A stretch of 64,000 bases of DNA from Veillonella_A intestinalis (GCF_943192895.1 NZ_CALPCB010000009.1:1-64000), one strand, 5' to 3'; counted from the first letter of the stretch, positions 32,743 to 42,178 are shown. Translations and numbers: made by a program. Notes: generated from the letters alone by a model not told the origin.

Positions 32743-33975
32743 ATGCCTGAAGCGATTAGCCTCAGTAGAGGTCACGATTTAAAACAGTATATTACAAGGC
32801 TCTTATATGCCATTATTTTAGTAATGCCGTTACATCCGCTCTTAGGTGATATTTTAGTTGTCTTAGCGCTAGTGCTTAGCATTTGGGATACCGTAAAATA
32901 TCGGCCTTTATCTAAACCGGCCTCTTGGTTACAGTGGTGCGTTTTGGGGTTTATGGGGTGGAGTTTACTCTCGTCCTTAGCCTCTAGTCGACCTGAGTTT
33001 ACCTTTTATAGTTGGCTATATAATGTAGGGATGTATGGGGCCATTTATTTCCTTACTTATCGCTATTTGCGCGAGCCAGAGCAATGGCGGACGTTCTTGC
33101 GTATTTTTGTATGGTCAGCCTTTATTGTTTGCCTTGTGGCGGTATATCAGTATATGACCATGTCTATGGATTTGTTGCAAGAGTGGGTTGATGCCAAGCA
33201 TTTTCCTCTTTTGAAACGTCGTATGTTTGGTACTTTGCAAAATCCAAATCTATTTGGTGAGTACCTATTAATCGTGTTATCCATAGCGGGAACTGGTATT
33301 TTTCAAGGTTTAAAAGAAAAACGGTGGCGCTTATTGGCTTGGATGGTGCCCTTAGCTTTATTTTTCCTCATATGTATGACTTTAACCTATTCGCGGGCTA
33401 TTTGGATTAGTTTTGCCTGTGTTGTGGTATATTGGGGGATTGTAATAGATCGGCGATTATTATTGAGTTTATTGGCTATTCCTGCTATTTTGTTTTTCTA
33501 TCATGGTGAAGTAGCTTCTAGGCTGTGGTCACTCTTTGATGGCAATGACACATCGGCTGTATTGCGTTGGGCTTTGTGGGATAGTACGACTTATATGATT
33601 GTAGAATATCCAATTCTTGGCATTGGTTGGGATGCTTTTTGGTTTGTATATCCTGATTACAACTATTATATACAGGCGCCTGACGTGATAATTTATCATG
33701 CCCATAACATGTTTTTAAATGTGTTAGCTGAAATAGGGATTCCGGGAGCGCTATTTTACTTTAGTGCTATATATGGTCATGCTGCCTATGCCCTACGCTT
33801 ACCTAAAGCGACAATCAGTAATATTGTGAAATATGGCATGGGTGCCGTAGTAGTAGGGGTTACCATAAGTGGCTTATTTGATCATGATTTATTTAGTCAC
33901 CAAGTATCCGTTATTTTTTGGCAACTTTTAGGTTGGGCATCGGCCGTATTATATACATATAAGAAAAATAGTTAG
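32743..33975 (+). CDS. O-antigen ligase/Wzy-like polytopic membrane protein
   Basis: A 410-residue protein with about 11 predicted membrane segments and a large extracellular loop with the GTLQNPNLFGEYL and YSRAIWIS features of the O-antigen ligase/polymerase (Wzy_C) family. In Negativicutes, which have an outer membrane with LPS, such a protein could transfer polymer to lipid A core or polymerise surface glycan; the acceptor is not known. It follows folC by 12 bases with a weak ribosome site and ends in a strong terminator. No other glycan genes are nearby. Confidence 0.75.
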   Translation: MPEAISLSRGHDLKQYITRLLYAIILVMPLHPLLGDILVVLALVLSIWDTVKYRPLSKPASWLQWCVLGFMGWSLLSSLASSRPEFTFYSWLYNVGMYGAIYFLTYRYLREPEQWRTFLRIFVWSAFIVCLVAVYQYMTMSMDLLQEWVDAKHFPLLKRRMFGTLQNPNLFGEYLLIVLSIAGTGIFQGLKEKRWRLLAWMVPLALFFLICMTLTYSRAIWISFACVVVYWGIVIDRRLLLSLLAIPAILFFYHGEVASRLWSLFDGNDTSAVLRWALWDSTTYMIVEYPILGIGWDAFWFVYPDYNYYIQAPDVIIYHAHNMFLNVLAEIGIPGALFYFSAIYGHAAYALRLPKATISNIVKYGMGAVVVGVTISGLFDHDLFSHQVSVIFWQLLGWASAVLYTYKKNS

Positions 33976-34056
33976 TCATATATTAAAATGTGATGAAGTA
34001 GATATTTGAAAACCTTTTACGAAACGTGAAAGTTAACAAATGAACATGAAAAAAGG

Positions 34057-34094
34057 TAGGTATCATGAGATTAATTCATGATACCTATTTTCTT
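34057..34094 (+). terminator. Terminator after the ligase-like gene
   Basis: A perfect 12-bp stem (34057-34068 with 34076-34087), 7-nt loop, then a T-rich tail. It closes the valS unit. The rest of the 384-base gap 33976-34359 holds a promoter and a long leader. Confidence 0.8.
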
Positions 34095-34124
34095 TGCGTA
34101 TGAAATACCGTTTATGCATATTGG

Positions 34125-34153
34125 TTGACAAAGGAATATAATTCTTCTAATAT
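34125..34153 (+). promoter_or_regulatory. Promoter candidate of the succinate decarboxylation operon
   Basis: TTGACA (34125-34130), 17-base spacer, TAATAT (34148-34153). Transcription would start near 34160, leaving an AT-rich leader of about 200 bases before the CoA transferase. No riboswitch fold was recognised in that leader. Confidence 0.55.
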
Positions 34154-34359
34154 TAGCCATAGTTTGAAGTATAACTTTCTAGACAATATCTAAATATGTC
34201 GATAAAAGAGAAGTTTTTCGATACAGTAAATTGTTGGTAAAAATAAAAAAATATTCACAAAAAAAGAGGATATTTTAATCTTTTGTCGAATATATATAAG
34301 TGTTGGAATGCGGAAGTACAATTTAATGTCATTCAAACTTTAAAAAGGAGATGGTAGCG

Positions 34360-35862
34360 ATGATTAACATCCTGGATCGAGTACAAGGTAGTGCTCTTCA
34401 AGCAAAGATTAAGACTGCAGAAGAAGCCGCTTTGTTGATCAACCCTGGTGACCATGTGGGTATCAGTGGATTTACCCCTTCTGGTTATCCAAAAGCAGTT
34501 CCTTTAGCTTTGGCAAAACGAATGGAAAGCGATCCATTCAAAATCGACTTATGGACAGGTGCTTCAGTAGGTGATGAAGCGGACGGTGCACTTGCTCGTG
34601 TCGATGGTATTGGCCGCCGATTCCCATATCAAACAAATGGGGATATGCGTAAAGCTCTTAACGCTGGTAAAGTTCGTTATAGCGATATGCATCTTAGCCA
34701 AACTGCTCAAAATGTTCGCTATGGATTCTATGGCGACTGTGATGTAGCAATTGTTGAAGCTGTATGCATCCGTGAAGATGGTGGTATTATTCCATCCACT
34801 TCCGTTGGTAATACACCAACATTTGTAAACAAAGCTAAAAAAGTTATCGTTGAAGTCAATGTATCTCAACCTATGAGCCTAGTAGGTATGCATGACATCT
34901 ACGAACCTTTGGATCCACCATATCGCCAAGCATTACCAATTACTGGTGCTGGCAACCGTGTAGGGACTCCATACATCCCTTGTGATCCTGAAAAAATTGT
35001 AGCAATTGTTCCATGTGACATTACTGACAAAACTCGCCCATTAGCACCAATCGATGATGATGCTAAAGCAATGAGCCAACATTTAATTGAATTCTTCCAG
35101 AATGAAATTAAACATGGTCGTTTGCCTAAGAATTTATTACCATTACAATCTGGTGTAGGTTCTGTAGCAAATGCAGTAATCACTGGTCTAGCTCAAGGCC
35201 CATTCACTAATTTATCTATCTTTACTGAAGTAATTCAAGATGGTATGTTTGACCTTATTGATGCTGGTAAAGTAGAAGTTTGCTCAGGGACCGCTCTATC
35301 GCCTTCTCCTGATGGCTTAAAACGTTTTTATGACAACGTTGATTTGTACTCGAAGAAAATTATTCTTCGTCCGCAAGAAATTTCGAACAGTCCTGAATTA
35401 GCACGCCGTCTTGGTGTTATTGCTATGAATACAGCGATTGAATTTGATATCTTTGGTAATGTAAACTCCACTCACATTATGGGTACTAAGATGATGAATG
35501 GTATCGGTGGTTCTGGTGACTTCGCTAGAAACGCATATATCTCCATTTTCTGTACAAATTCTGTGGCCAAAGATGGTGCTATTAGCTCTGTTGTTCCAAT
35601 GTGTTCTCACATTGACCATACAGAACATGATGTAATGATATTCTGTACTGAACAAGGCATTGCTGATTGCCGTGGTTTAGCTCCGGAAGAACGCGCACGT
35701 TTGATTATTAAAAACTGTGCTAATCCAGAATATAAACCAATGTTAGAAGACTACCTCGAAAGAGCCTTGGTGGCAACTAAGCACGCCCATACACCAATGT
35801 TGCTTGATGAAGCTCTTTCTTGGCATAAACGTTTCCTAGACACAGGAAGCATGAAGAAATAA
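34360..35862 (+). CDS. Succinate (propionyl-CoA:succinate) CoA transferase
   Basis: A 500-residue class I CoA transferase of the acetyl-CoA hydrolase/transferase group. The catalytic glutamate lies in TEVIQDGMFDLI, and late GIADCRGL and FCTEQG blocks fit the family. In this setting it moves CoA from propionyl-CoA (or acetyl-CoA) to succinate, starting each turn of the propionate cycle. The ATG at 34351 directly abuts AAGGAG, so the ATG at 34360, nine bases further on, is chosen. It heads the operon in front of the mutase, which supports the assignment. Confidence 0.88.
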   Translation: MINILDRVQGSALQAKIKTAEEAALLINPGDHVGISGFTPSGYPKAVPLALAKRMESDPFKIDLWTGASVGDEADGALARVDGIGRRFPYQTNGDMRKALNAGKVRYSDMHLSQTAQNVRYGFYGDCDVAIVEAVCIREDGGIIPSTSVGNTPTFVNKAKKVIVEVNVSQPMSLVGMHDIYEPLDPPYRQALPITGAGNRVGTPYIPCDPEKIVAIVPCDITDKTRPLAPIDDDAKAMSQHLIEFFQNEIKHGRLPKNLLPLQSGVGSVANAVITGLAQGPFTNLSIFTEVIQDGMFDLIDAGKVEVCSGTALSPSPDGLKRFYDNVDLYSKKIILRPQEISNSPELARRLGVIAMNTAIEFDIFGNVNSTHIMGTKMMNGIGGSGDFARNAYISIFCTNSVAKDGAISSVVPMCSHIDHTEHDVMIFCTEQGIADCRGLAPEERARLIIKNCANPEYKPMLEDYLERALVATKHAHTPMLLDEALSWHKRFLDTGSMKK

Positions 35863-35889
35863 GGTATTTTTAGGAGGATGATGAAAACT

Positions 35890-37536
35890 ATGGCTAACGA
35901 AGCTCTAAAAGCTAATCTTGCCAAATATGAGGCAGAAGTTAATGAAAAAATTGCGAAATTCCCAGAACGCAAAAACTTACAGTACAACCGTTTATATACT
36001 CCAATCGATATTGAAGGTTTCGACTATGAAAGAGATTTAGGGTTCCCTGGTGAATTCCCTTATACTCGTGGTGTACAACCTACAATGTACCGTGGTCGTT
36101 TCTGGACAATGCGTATGTACGCTGGTTTCGCTACTGCTGAAGAATCCAACAAACGTTATCGTTACCTTATCGAATCTGGTGCAACTGGTCTTAGCTGTGC
36201 ATTCGACTTACCAACTCAGATTGGTTATGACTCCGACGATGCTATGGCAGAAGGCGAAGTTGGTAAAGTAGGGGTAGCTATTGACTCCTTGAAAGATATG
36301 GAAATTCTTTTCGACGGCATCGACCTTGGTAAAGTTTCCACTTCCATGACAATCAATGCTCCTGCATCTGTACTTCTTGCTATGTACATTGCAGTTGCTG
36401 AAAAACAAGGCGTACCTGCTTCCGCATTGATGGGTACTATCCAGAACGATATTCTTAAAGAATATGCTGCTCGTGGGACTTACATTTTCCCTCCAAAACC
36501 ATCCATGCGTTTGATCACTAATATTTTCGAATATTGCTCTCAGAACGTACCAAAATGGAATACAATCTCCATTTCCGGTTACCATATCCGTGAAGCTGGT
36601 TCCACAGCTGCTCAGGAAATCGCATTTACAATTGCTGACGGTATCGCATACGTAGAAGCTGCTTTAAAAGCTGGCTTAGACGTTGACGCATTCGCAGGTC
36701 GTTTATCCTTCTTCTGGAACGCTCACAACAACGTACTTGAAGAAGTTGCTAAATTCCGTGCATCCCGTCGTTTATGGGCTACTATCATGAAAGAACGCTT
36801 TGGTGCTAAAAAAGCTAAATCCATGATGCTTCGTGTACATACTCAAACAGCTGGTTCCATGCTTACTGCACAACAAGTTGACAACAACATCGTTCGTGTA
36901 GCATTGCAAACTGCTGCTGCTGTAATGGGTGGTACTCAGTCCTTACATACTAACTCCCGTGACGAAGCGTTAGCACTTCCTACAGAAGCTTCCGTACAGG
37001 TTGCTCTTCGTACACAACAAATCGTTGCTTACGAATCCGGTTTAGCTGACGTAATCGACCCATTGGGCGGTTCCTACTATGTAGAAGCTATGACTAATGC
37101 TATTTATGATGAAGCTGCTGAATACATTCGCAAAATCGACGAAATGGGCGGCGCTGTAGTAGCTATTGAAAAAGGTTACATTCAGAAAGAAATTCAAGAA
37201 TCTGCATACAAATGGCAGATGGAAGTTGAATCTGGTCTCCGTACAATCGTAGGGGTTAACAAATTCCAGGTTGAAGAAAAACCAGTTGAAGGTCTTCTTC
37301 GTGTAGATGCTTCCGTAGGTGTTAACCAAGCTAAGAAAACTCAGAAAGTTCGCGAAGAACGCGATAACGCTGCAGTAGAAAAAGCATTGGCAGCACTTAA
37401 AGAAGGGGCACAAGATGAAAATGTTAACCTTATGCCATTAATTCTTGATGCAGTTCGTACTTATGCAACATTGGGTGAAATTTGTAACGTATTACGTGAA
37501 GTATTTGGTGAATACCAAGCTCATTCCACGTTATAA
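35890..37536 (+). CDS. Methylmalonyl-CoA mutase, catalytic subunit
   Basis: The large (about 549-residue) substrate-binding barrel of methylmalonyl-CoA mutase, without the cobalamin domain. Key features are the TMYRGRFWTMRMYAGF block with the tyrosine that marks methylmalonyl- over isobutyryl-CoA mutase, SCAFDLPTQIGYDSDD, ISGYHIREAGS and QSLHTNSRDEALALPT. It converts succinyl-CoA to (R)-methylmalonyl-CoA with adenosylcobalamin. The B12 domain is encoded separately at 37588. Three in-frame ATGs (35878, 35881, 35890) follow AGGAGG at 35872; the third is best spaced. Codon use is strongly biased, as for an abundant enzyme. Confidence 0.92.
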   Translation: MANEALKANLAKYEAEVNEKIAKFPERKNLQYNRLYTPIDIEGFDYERDLGFPGEFPYTRGVQPTMYRGRFWTMRMYAGFATAEESNKRYRYLIESGATGLSCAFDLPTQIGYDSDDAMAEGEVGKVGVAIDSLKDMEILFDGIDLGKVSTSMTINAPASVLLAMYIAVAEKQGVPASALMGTIQNDILKEYAARGTYIFPPKPSMRLITNIFEYCSQNVPKWNTISISGYHIREAGSTAAQEIAFTIADGIAYVEAALKAGLDVDAFAGRLSFFWNAHNNVLEEVAKFRASRRLWATIMKERFGAKKAKSMMLRVHTQTAGSMLTAQQVDNNIVRVALQTAAAVMGGTQSLHTNSRDEALALPTEASVQVALRTQQIVAYESGLADVIDPLGGSYYVEAMTNAIYDEAAEYIRKIDEMGGAVVAIEKGYIQKEIQESAYKWQMEVESGLRTIVGVNKFQVEEKPVEGLLRVDASVGVNQAKKTQKVREERDNAAVEKALAALKEGAQDENVNLMPLILDAVRTYATLGEICNVLREVFGEYQAHSTL

Positions 37537-37587
37537 TTTCTAGATAAAGATAAGATAGCGTAACGATTAGTTCGGAGGTAATATATC

Positions 37588-37983
37588 ATGGCAGAAAAAC
37601 GTATTCGTGTATTAGTAGCAAAACCAGGTCTTGATGGTCATGACCGTGGTGCCAAAGTAGTAGCTCGCGCACTTCGCGATGCAGGTTTTGAAGTAATTTA
37701 TACTGGTCTTCGTCAGACTCCAGAACAAATTGTTGAAGCTGCTTTGTCTGAAGACGTTAATGTAGTTGCATTAAGCCTTCTCTCTGGCGCTCACAATACA
37801 TTGTTCCCTAAAATTGTTAACATGTTAAAAGAAAAAGGTATGGGCGACGTACTTGTTGTTGGCGGCGGCGTAATTCCTGATGCTGATATCCCAGGCCTTA
37901 AAGAAGCTGGCGTAGCAGCTGTATTTACACCAGGCACTCCAACAGGCGATGTTGTAGAATTTATTAAAGCTAACGTAAAATAA
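37588..37983 (+). CDS. Methylmalonyl-CoA mutase, cobalamin-binding subunit
   Basis: A 131-residue Rossmann-like B12 domain, the second half of the split mutase. The lower axial ligand is H18 in DGHDRGAK, followed by the LSLLSG and VVGGGVIP loops that hold the nucleotide tail. It pairs with the 549-residue catalytic chain just upstream. This two-gene form is the rule in archaea and occurs in some bacteria. TTCGGAGGTAA precedes the ATG. Confidence 0.94.
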   Translation: MAEKRIRVLVAKPGLDGHDRGAKVVARALRDAGFEVIYTGLRQTPEQIVEAALSEDVNVVALSLLSGAHNTLFPKIVNMLKEKGMGDVLVVGGGVIPDADIPGLKEAGVAAVFTPGTPTGDVVEFIKANVK

Positions 37984-37995
37984 TAACTTTTAGGA

Positions 37996-38027
37996 GCAGG
38001 CTCGGATTATCTAAAGTCTGAGCCTGC
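37996..38027 (+). promoter_or_regulatory. Intercistronic hairpin between mutase and meaB
   Basis: An 11-bp stem with one wobble pair (37996-38006 with 38017-38027) and a 10-nt loop, no T-run. It may protect the abundant upstream mRNA from 3' decay or reduce read-through into meaB. Confidence 0.5.
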
Positions 38028-38054
38028 CACTATACTAAGAAGGCGGTGAACCCC

Positions 38055-38996
38055 ATGGATTTAGTCCAAGAACTTTTAAATGGTTCCCGACTGGCCTTGG
38101 CGCGAGCCATAACTGCAGTCGAAAGCGAATATGATAACGCAATTGACATTATGAGAGCGATTTATCCTAAAACGGGCCGAGCTCGTATTTTAGGGATTAC
38201 TGGTGCCCCTGGTGCTGGTAAAAGTACCTTGACTGATAAAGTTGTTAAACAATATTTACAGCAAGGTAAAAAAATCGGTATCGTTGCGGTGGATCCGACC
38301 AGTCCGTTTTCAGGTGGTGCCATCTTGGGTGACCGTATTCGAATGAATGACTTAACTCTTAATGAAAATGTATTTATTCGTAGTATGGGTACTCGTGGCA
38401 GCTTAGGTGGTTTATCTAAGAAAACCTCTGATGTTGTCAAATTGATGGATGCATTTGGCATGGATTTAGTTATTATTGAGACTGTAGGGGTAGGGCAATC
38501 TGAAGTTGATATTGTAAAAAATGCAGATAGCACTTTAGTTGTACTCGTTCCTGGTCTTGGTGATGATATTCAGGCTATTAAGGCTGGTATTTTAGAAATT
38601 GGCGATGTATTCGCAATTAATAAAGCTGACCGTGATGGCTGCGATAAGTTAAACGTAGAAATTGAAATGATGCTAGATTTAGACTCTCGTGAGTTACAAT
38701 GGCGTCCTCCAATTAAACGAACTATCGCAAGTAAAGACGTTGGTGTTGATGAATTAGTAGAAGCTTTAGATGAACATTTTGAGTTCCTTGAAGATAGCGA
38801 AGAATTAGCTGTTCGTCGTAAAGACAGAACTCGTGATGAAATTATAGCGATGATTAATGAACAAATCGGCCGACGTGTAGCTGATGTCGTTGTTGCTAGT
38901 GACGACTTTACAGCCCAAGTAAACGCTGTTAATCAGCGTGAAAATGATCCATATACAGTGGTGAATAAAGTATTGGGCGATGTATTAAAAATTTAA
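38055..38996 (+). CDS. meaB: MeaB/ArgK G3E-family GTPase, mutase chaperone
   Basis: A 313-residue GTPase that guards and repairs adenosylcobalamin-dependent methylmalonyl-CoA mutase. Walker A GAPGAGKST is at 50-58, the G3E-type base motif is NKADRDG, and ETVGVGQSE is the switch region. A GTG at 38046 overlaps the AGGCGG ribosome site, so the ATG at 38055 is preferred. Position between the mutase and epimerase genes confirms the partner. Confidence 0.93.
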   Translation: MDLVQELLNGSRLALARAITAVESEYDNAIDIMRAIYPKTGRARILGITGAPGAGKSTLTDKVVKQYLQQGKKIGIVAVDPTSPFSGGAILGDRIRMNDLTLNENVFIRSMGTRGSLGGLSKKTSDVVKLMDAFGMDLVIIETVGVGQSEVDIVKNADSTLVVLVPGLGDDIQAIKAGILEIGDVFAINKADRDGCDKLNVEIEMMLDLDSRELQWRPPIKRTIASKDVGVDELVEALDEHFEFLEDSEELAVRRKDRTRDEIIAMINEQIGRRVADVVVASDDFTAQVNAVNQRENDPYTVVNKVLGDVLKI

Positions 38997-39046
38997 TTGA
39001 TTAAGAGCGTAATGGCCTATCAGTTGAAAAAAAGGAGATTTTTATT

Positions 39047-39469
39047 ATGGCATTCAAAGTATTAAATGTTGATCACATCGGTATTGGTGTTACTGATTTA
39101 GCATCTACAAAAGAATTTTACAAAAATGCACTAGGTATGGAACATCTTCCTGAAGATGAAATTGTTGAAGAACAAAAAGTAAAAGTAAGCTTCTTCCCAT
39201 GTGGCGATGCTGAATTAGAATTCTTAGAATCTACAACTCCAGATGGTCCTATCGGCAAATTCATTGAAAAAAATGGCGGCCGTAATGGTATTCAACACGT
39301 TGCACTTCGTGTAGATAACATTGAAAACGCAATTGCTGATTTAATGGCTAAAGGCATTCGCATGATCGACGAAAAACCTCGTTACGGTGCTGGCGGATCT
39401 GCTATTGCTTTCATTCATCCTAAAGCAACTGGCGGTGTTCTTCTTGAACTTTGTCAGAGAATGAAGTAA
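39047..39469 (+). CDS. mce: Methylmalonyl-CoA epimerase
   Basis: A 140-residue vicinal-oxygen-chelate protein that interconverts (R)- and (S)-methylmalonyl-CoA. The metal ligand H10 (VDHIGIGV), the FPCGDAELEFLE strand, NGIQHVALRVD histidine and final GGVLLEL glutamate form the metal site. AAAAGGAG precedes the ATG. It links the mutase product to the (S)-specific decarboxylase encoded next. Confidence 0.94.
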   Translation: MAFKVLNVDHIGIGVTDLASTKEFYKNALGMEHLPEDEIVEEQKVKVSFFPCGDAELEFLESTTPDGPIGKFIEKNGGRNGIQHVALRVDNIENAIADLMAKGIRMIDEKPRYGAGGSAIAFIHPKATGGVLLELCQRMK

Positions 39470-39517
39470 TATAAGATATATAATTAATTTATATAAAAAC
39501 TTTATGGAGGTGTAGTA

Positions 39518-41047
39518 ATGGCAACAGTCCAAGAAAAGATTGAGTTGTTACACAAGAAGTTAGAAGTTGTAAAACTCGGCGGTGGCGAAAAACGTATTGC
39601 TTCGCAACATAGCAAAGGCAAAATGACAGCTCGCGAACGTATCGCTAAGTTATTTGACGAAAATAGTTTCGTTGAATTAGATCAATTTGTTAAACATCGT
39701 TGTGTAAACTTCGGCCAGGATAAAAAAGAACTTCCTGGTGAAGGTGTAGTAACTGGTTTTGGTACTATCGATGGCCGTTTAGTGTATGCATTCGCTCAGG
39801 ACTTCACTGTAGAAGGTGGTTCCCTTGGTGAAATGCACGCTGCAAAAATCGTAAAAGTACAACGCCTAGCAATGAAAATGGGTGCTCCTATCATCGGTAT
39901 CAATGATTCCGGCGGGGCTCGTATTCAGGAAGCTGTTGATGCATTAGCAGGCTATGGTAAAATCTTCTTTGAAAATACCAATGCTTCTGGTGTAATTCCT
40001 CAGATTTCTGTTATCATGGGACCTTGTGCTGGTGGTGCAGTTTATTCCCCTGCATTAACAGACTTTATCTACATGGTAAAAAATACTTCCCAGATGTTCA
40101 TTACTGGTCCTGCAGTAATCAAATCTGTAACAGCAGAAGATGTTACAGCTGAAGCTCTTGGTGGTGCAATGGCTCACAACAGTGTATCTGGTGTAGCTCA
40201 CTTTGCTGCTGAAGACGAAGATGATTGCTTGCAACAAATTCGTTACTTATTAAGCTTCTTACCAAGCAACAACATGGAAGATGTTCCTCTTGTTGACACT
40301 GGTGATGACCCTGCTCGTGAAGCAGATCAGCTTAATACTTTATTACCAGATAACAGCAACATGCCTTATGACATGTTAGAAGTTATCGCTGCTGTTGTAG
40401 ATAATGGTGAATACTATGAAGTACAACCATTCTATGCAACAAACATCATCACTTGCTTCGCACGTTTTGATGGTCAAAGCGTTGGTATTATTGCTAACCA
40501 ACCAAAAGTTATGGCTGGTTGTCTTGATATTAATGCATCCGATAAATCATCCCGTTTTATCCGTTTCTGTGATGCATTCAATATCCCAATCGTTAACTTT
40601 GTTGACGTTCCTGGCTTCTTGCCTGGTACTAACCAAGAATGGGGCGGCATCATTCGTCATGGTGCTAAAATGCTATATGCGTACTCTGAAGCAACAGTGC
40701 CTAAGATTACGGTTATTACTCGTAAAGCATACGGTGGTTCTTATCTCGCTATGTGTTCTCAAGACCTCGGTGCTGACCAAGTATATGCATGGCCAACTTC
40801 TGAAATCGCAGTAATGGGCCCAGCAGGGGCTGCTAACATCATCTTCAAAAAAGACGAAGATAAAGATGAAAAAACTGCAAAATATGTAGAAGAATTTGCT
40901 ACACCATACAAAGCAGCAGAACGTGGTTTCGTTGATGCTGTTATCGAACCAAAAGCTACTCGCCCAGCAGTAATCAATGCACTCGCTATGCTTGCAAGCA
41001 AACGTGAAGCTCGGGCACCTAAAAAACATGGTAATATTCCATTATAA
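39518..41047 (+). CDS. mmdA: Methylmalonyl-CoA decarboxylase alpha subunit (carboxyltransferase)
   Basis: A 509-residue carboxyltransferase of the crotonase-related biotin family. It moves the carboxyl group of (S)-methylmalonyl-CoA onto the biotin of the gamma subunit. Blocks seen: GKMTARERI, GINDSGGARIQE, GPCAGGAVYSPA in the N-half and FVDVPGFLPG, GAKMLYAYSEATVPK, KAYGGSYLAM in the C-half. It is nearly identical in layout to the V. parvula alpha chain as recalled. It starts the mmdADECB set. Confidence 0.96.
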   Translation: MATVQEKIELLHKKLEVVKLGGGEKRIASQHSKGKMTARERIAKLFDENSFVELDQFVKHRCVNFGQDKKELPGEGVVTGFGTIDGRLVYAFAQDFTVEGGSLGEMHAAKIVKVQRLAMKMGAPIIGINDSGGARIQEAVDALAGYGKIFFENTNASGVIPQISVIMGPCAGGAVYSPALTDFIYMVKNTSQMFITGPAVIKSVTAEDVTAEALGGAMAHNSVSGVAHFAAEDEDDCLQQIRYLLSFLPSNNMEDVPLVDTGDDPAREADQLNTLLPDNSNMPYDMLEVIAAVVDNGEYYEVQPFYATNIITCFARFDGQSVGIIANQPKVMAGCLDINASDKSSRFIRFCDAFNIPIVNFVDVPGFLPGTNQEWGGIIRHGAKMLYAYSEATVPKITVITRKAYGGSYLAMCSQDLGADQVYAWPTSEIAVMGPAGAANIIFKKDEDKDEKTAKYVEEFATPYKAAERGFVDAVIEPKATRPAVINALAMLASKREARAPKKHGNIPL

Positions 41048-41128
41048 TTGTTAGTAGGTAAAACTTAGTTTTTGATTTGGAGTATCACAATTCTTATTCT
41101 TTGTATTAATTAGAAAGAGGAATTTATT

Positions 41129-41464
41129 ATGGGAGGAAACGAAGGTACTATTAGCCCTTGGCTATTTATGGCAATCAATATGACTGTTGTATTTGCTGTA
41201 TTGGCTGCGTTAGGTTTATTGATGGTAATTATCCATAAATTAGACCCTACAAAAAAAAAGCCTAAAGAGCCAGTGAACGTAGCACCAGCCGCTGCTCCTG
41301 TGACTGCAGCAGCGCCAGTGGTAGCCAATGATGAACCTGTAGTAGCAGCTATTACAGGAGCCATCGTAGCTATGGGTTACTCATCAGATCAAATTGCATC
41401 AATTCGTCCAAGCGAAACAAGTCGCAATTGGAGACTAGATGGCAGACTAAGTGGTAGAATTTAG
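41129..41464 (+). CDS. mmdD: Methylmalonyl-CoA decarboxylase delta subunit
   Basis: A 111-residue membrane-anchored assembly subunit (OadG-like). One membrane span lies at about 12-36, followed by a Lys-rich turn, an Ala/Pro/Val-rich linker (about 46-68) and a C-terminal domain (70-111) with AMGYSSDQIASIRPS. The C-terminal part repeats almost exactly in the next gene, mmdE. The delta chain holds the alpha subunit and the membrane beta subunit together. AAAGAGGAA precedes the ATG. Confidence 0.94.
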   Translation: MGGNEGTISPWLFMAINMTVVFAVLAALGLLMVIIHKLDPTKKKPKEPVNVAPAAAPVTAAAPVVANDEPVVAAITGAIVAMGYSSDQIASIRPSETSRNWRLDGRLSGRI

Positions 41465-41485
41465 TCAAATCTAGGAGGTGTAAAC

Positions 41486-41659
41486 ATGAGCAAGGCAGAG
41501 AAGAACGCCGGTAACAGTAAACTAAATGATGAGTTAGTTGCTGTTATTGCCAGTGCCATTAGCGCTATGGGCTACTCGGTTGATCAGATCGCTAGTATTC
41601 GTCCAAGTATTAATAATCATAACTGGAAATTGGACGGTCGTTTGCGCATGAGTCGTTAA
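41486..41659 (+). CDS. mmdE: Methylmalonyl-CoA decarboxylase epsilon subunit
   Basis: A 57-residue protein starting at the ATG behind CTAGGAGGTG. Residues 14-56 are clearly homologous to the C-terminal domain of MmdD: both have the AMGYS-DQIASIRPS core and end in NW-LDGRL. It has no membrane segment. This corresponds to the epsilon subunit described for V. parvula, which stabilises the complex. The gene is easily missed because of its length. It lies 21 bases after mmdD. Confidence 0.93.
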   Translation: MSKAEKNAGNSKLNDELVAVIASAISAMGYSVDQIASIRPSINNHNWKLDGRLRMSR

Positions 41660-41719
41660 TTGTAATATGCTAAGAAGAAGGAACATATTGCATTAAATTT
41701 TAGTTTGGAGGATTATAAA

Positions 41720-42112
41720 ATGAAAAAATTTAACGTTACTGTAAATGGTACTGTATATGATGTTGAAGTTAATGAAGTAAAAGCAACTGGTGCAGCGGCA
41801 GCTCCAGCACCTGCAGCAGCTCCTGCTCCTAAAGCAGCTCCAGCTCCAGCACCTGCAGCAGCTCCAGCACCTAAAGCAGCAGCTCCAGTAGCAGCTGGCG
41901 CAATTACTGTTAAAGCTCCAATGCCAGGTAAAATCTTATCTGTAAACGTTTCTGCTGGTCAAGCAGTTAAAAAAGGCGAAACTTTATTAGTTCTTGAAGC
42001 TATGAAAATGCAGAACGAAATCGCTGCTCCACAAGATGGTACTATCGCTGAAGTACGTGTATCTGCTAACCAAACAGTATCCACTGGCGAAGACATGGTT
42101 GTATTTGGCTAA
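41720..42112 (+). CDS. mmdC: Methylmalonyl-CoA decarboxylase gamma subunit (biotin carrier)
   Basis: A 130-residue biotin carrier: a short N-terminal beta domain (1-22), a long Ala/Pro-rich flexible linker (about 24-58) and a biotinyl domain with the biotin lysine K96 in EAMKM. It shuttles CO2 from the alpha to the beta subunit. The ATG at 41720 is nine bases after GGAGG; an upstream in-frame ATG at 41705 lacks a ribosome site. The linker DNA is repetitive (gcagctccagcacct units). Confidence 0.96.
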   Translation: MKKFNVTVNGTVYDVEVNEVKATGAAAAPAPAAAPAPKAAPAPAPAAAPAPKAAAPVAAGAITVKAPMPGKILSVNVSAGQAVKKGETLLVLEAMKMQNEIAAPQDGTIAEVRVSANQTVSTGEDMVVFG

Positions 42113-42178
42113 TAGTTAATTTGTAGTGAAATATTGATTGAATCATTATTTTTGTTCTCGATATGAAAGGGGATCCAC

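Noticed and set aside
36208..36585. Antisense frame of 125 codons inside the mutase gene
   Set aside because: The product is rich in Phe, Cys and His, typical of the complement of a codon-biased gene; no ribosome site. The same holds for the antisense frames in mmdA (40673-41029) and at 37042-37413.
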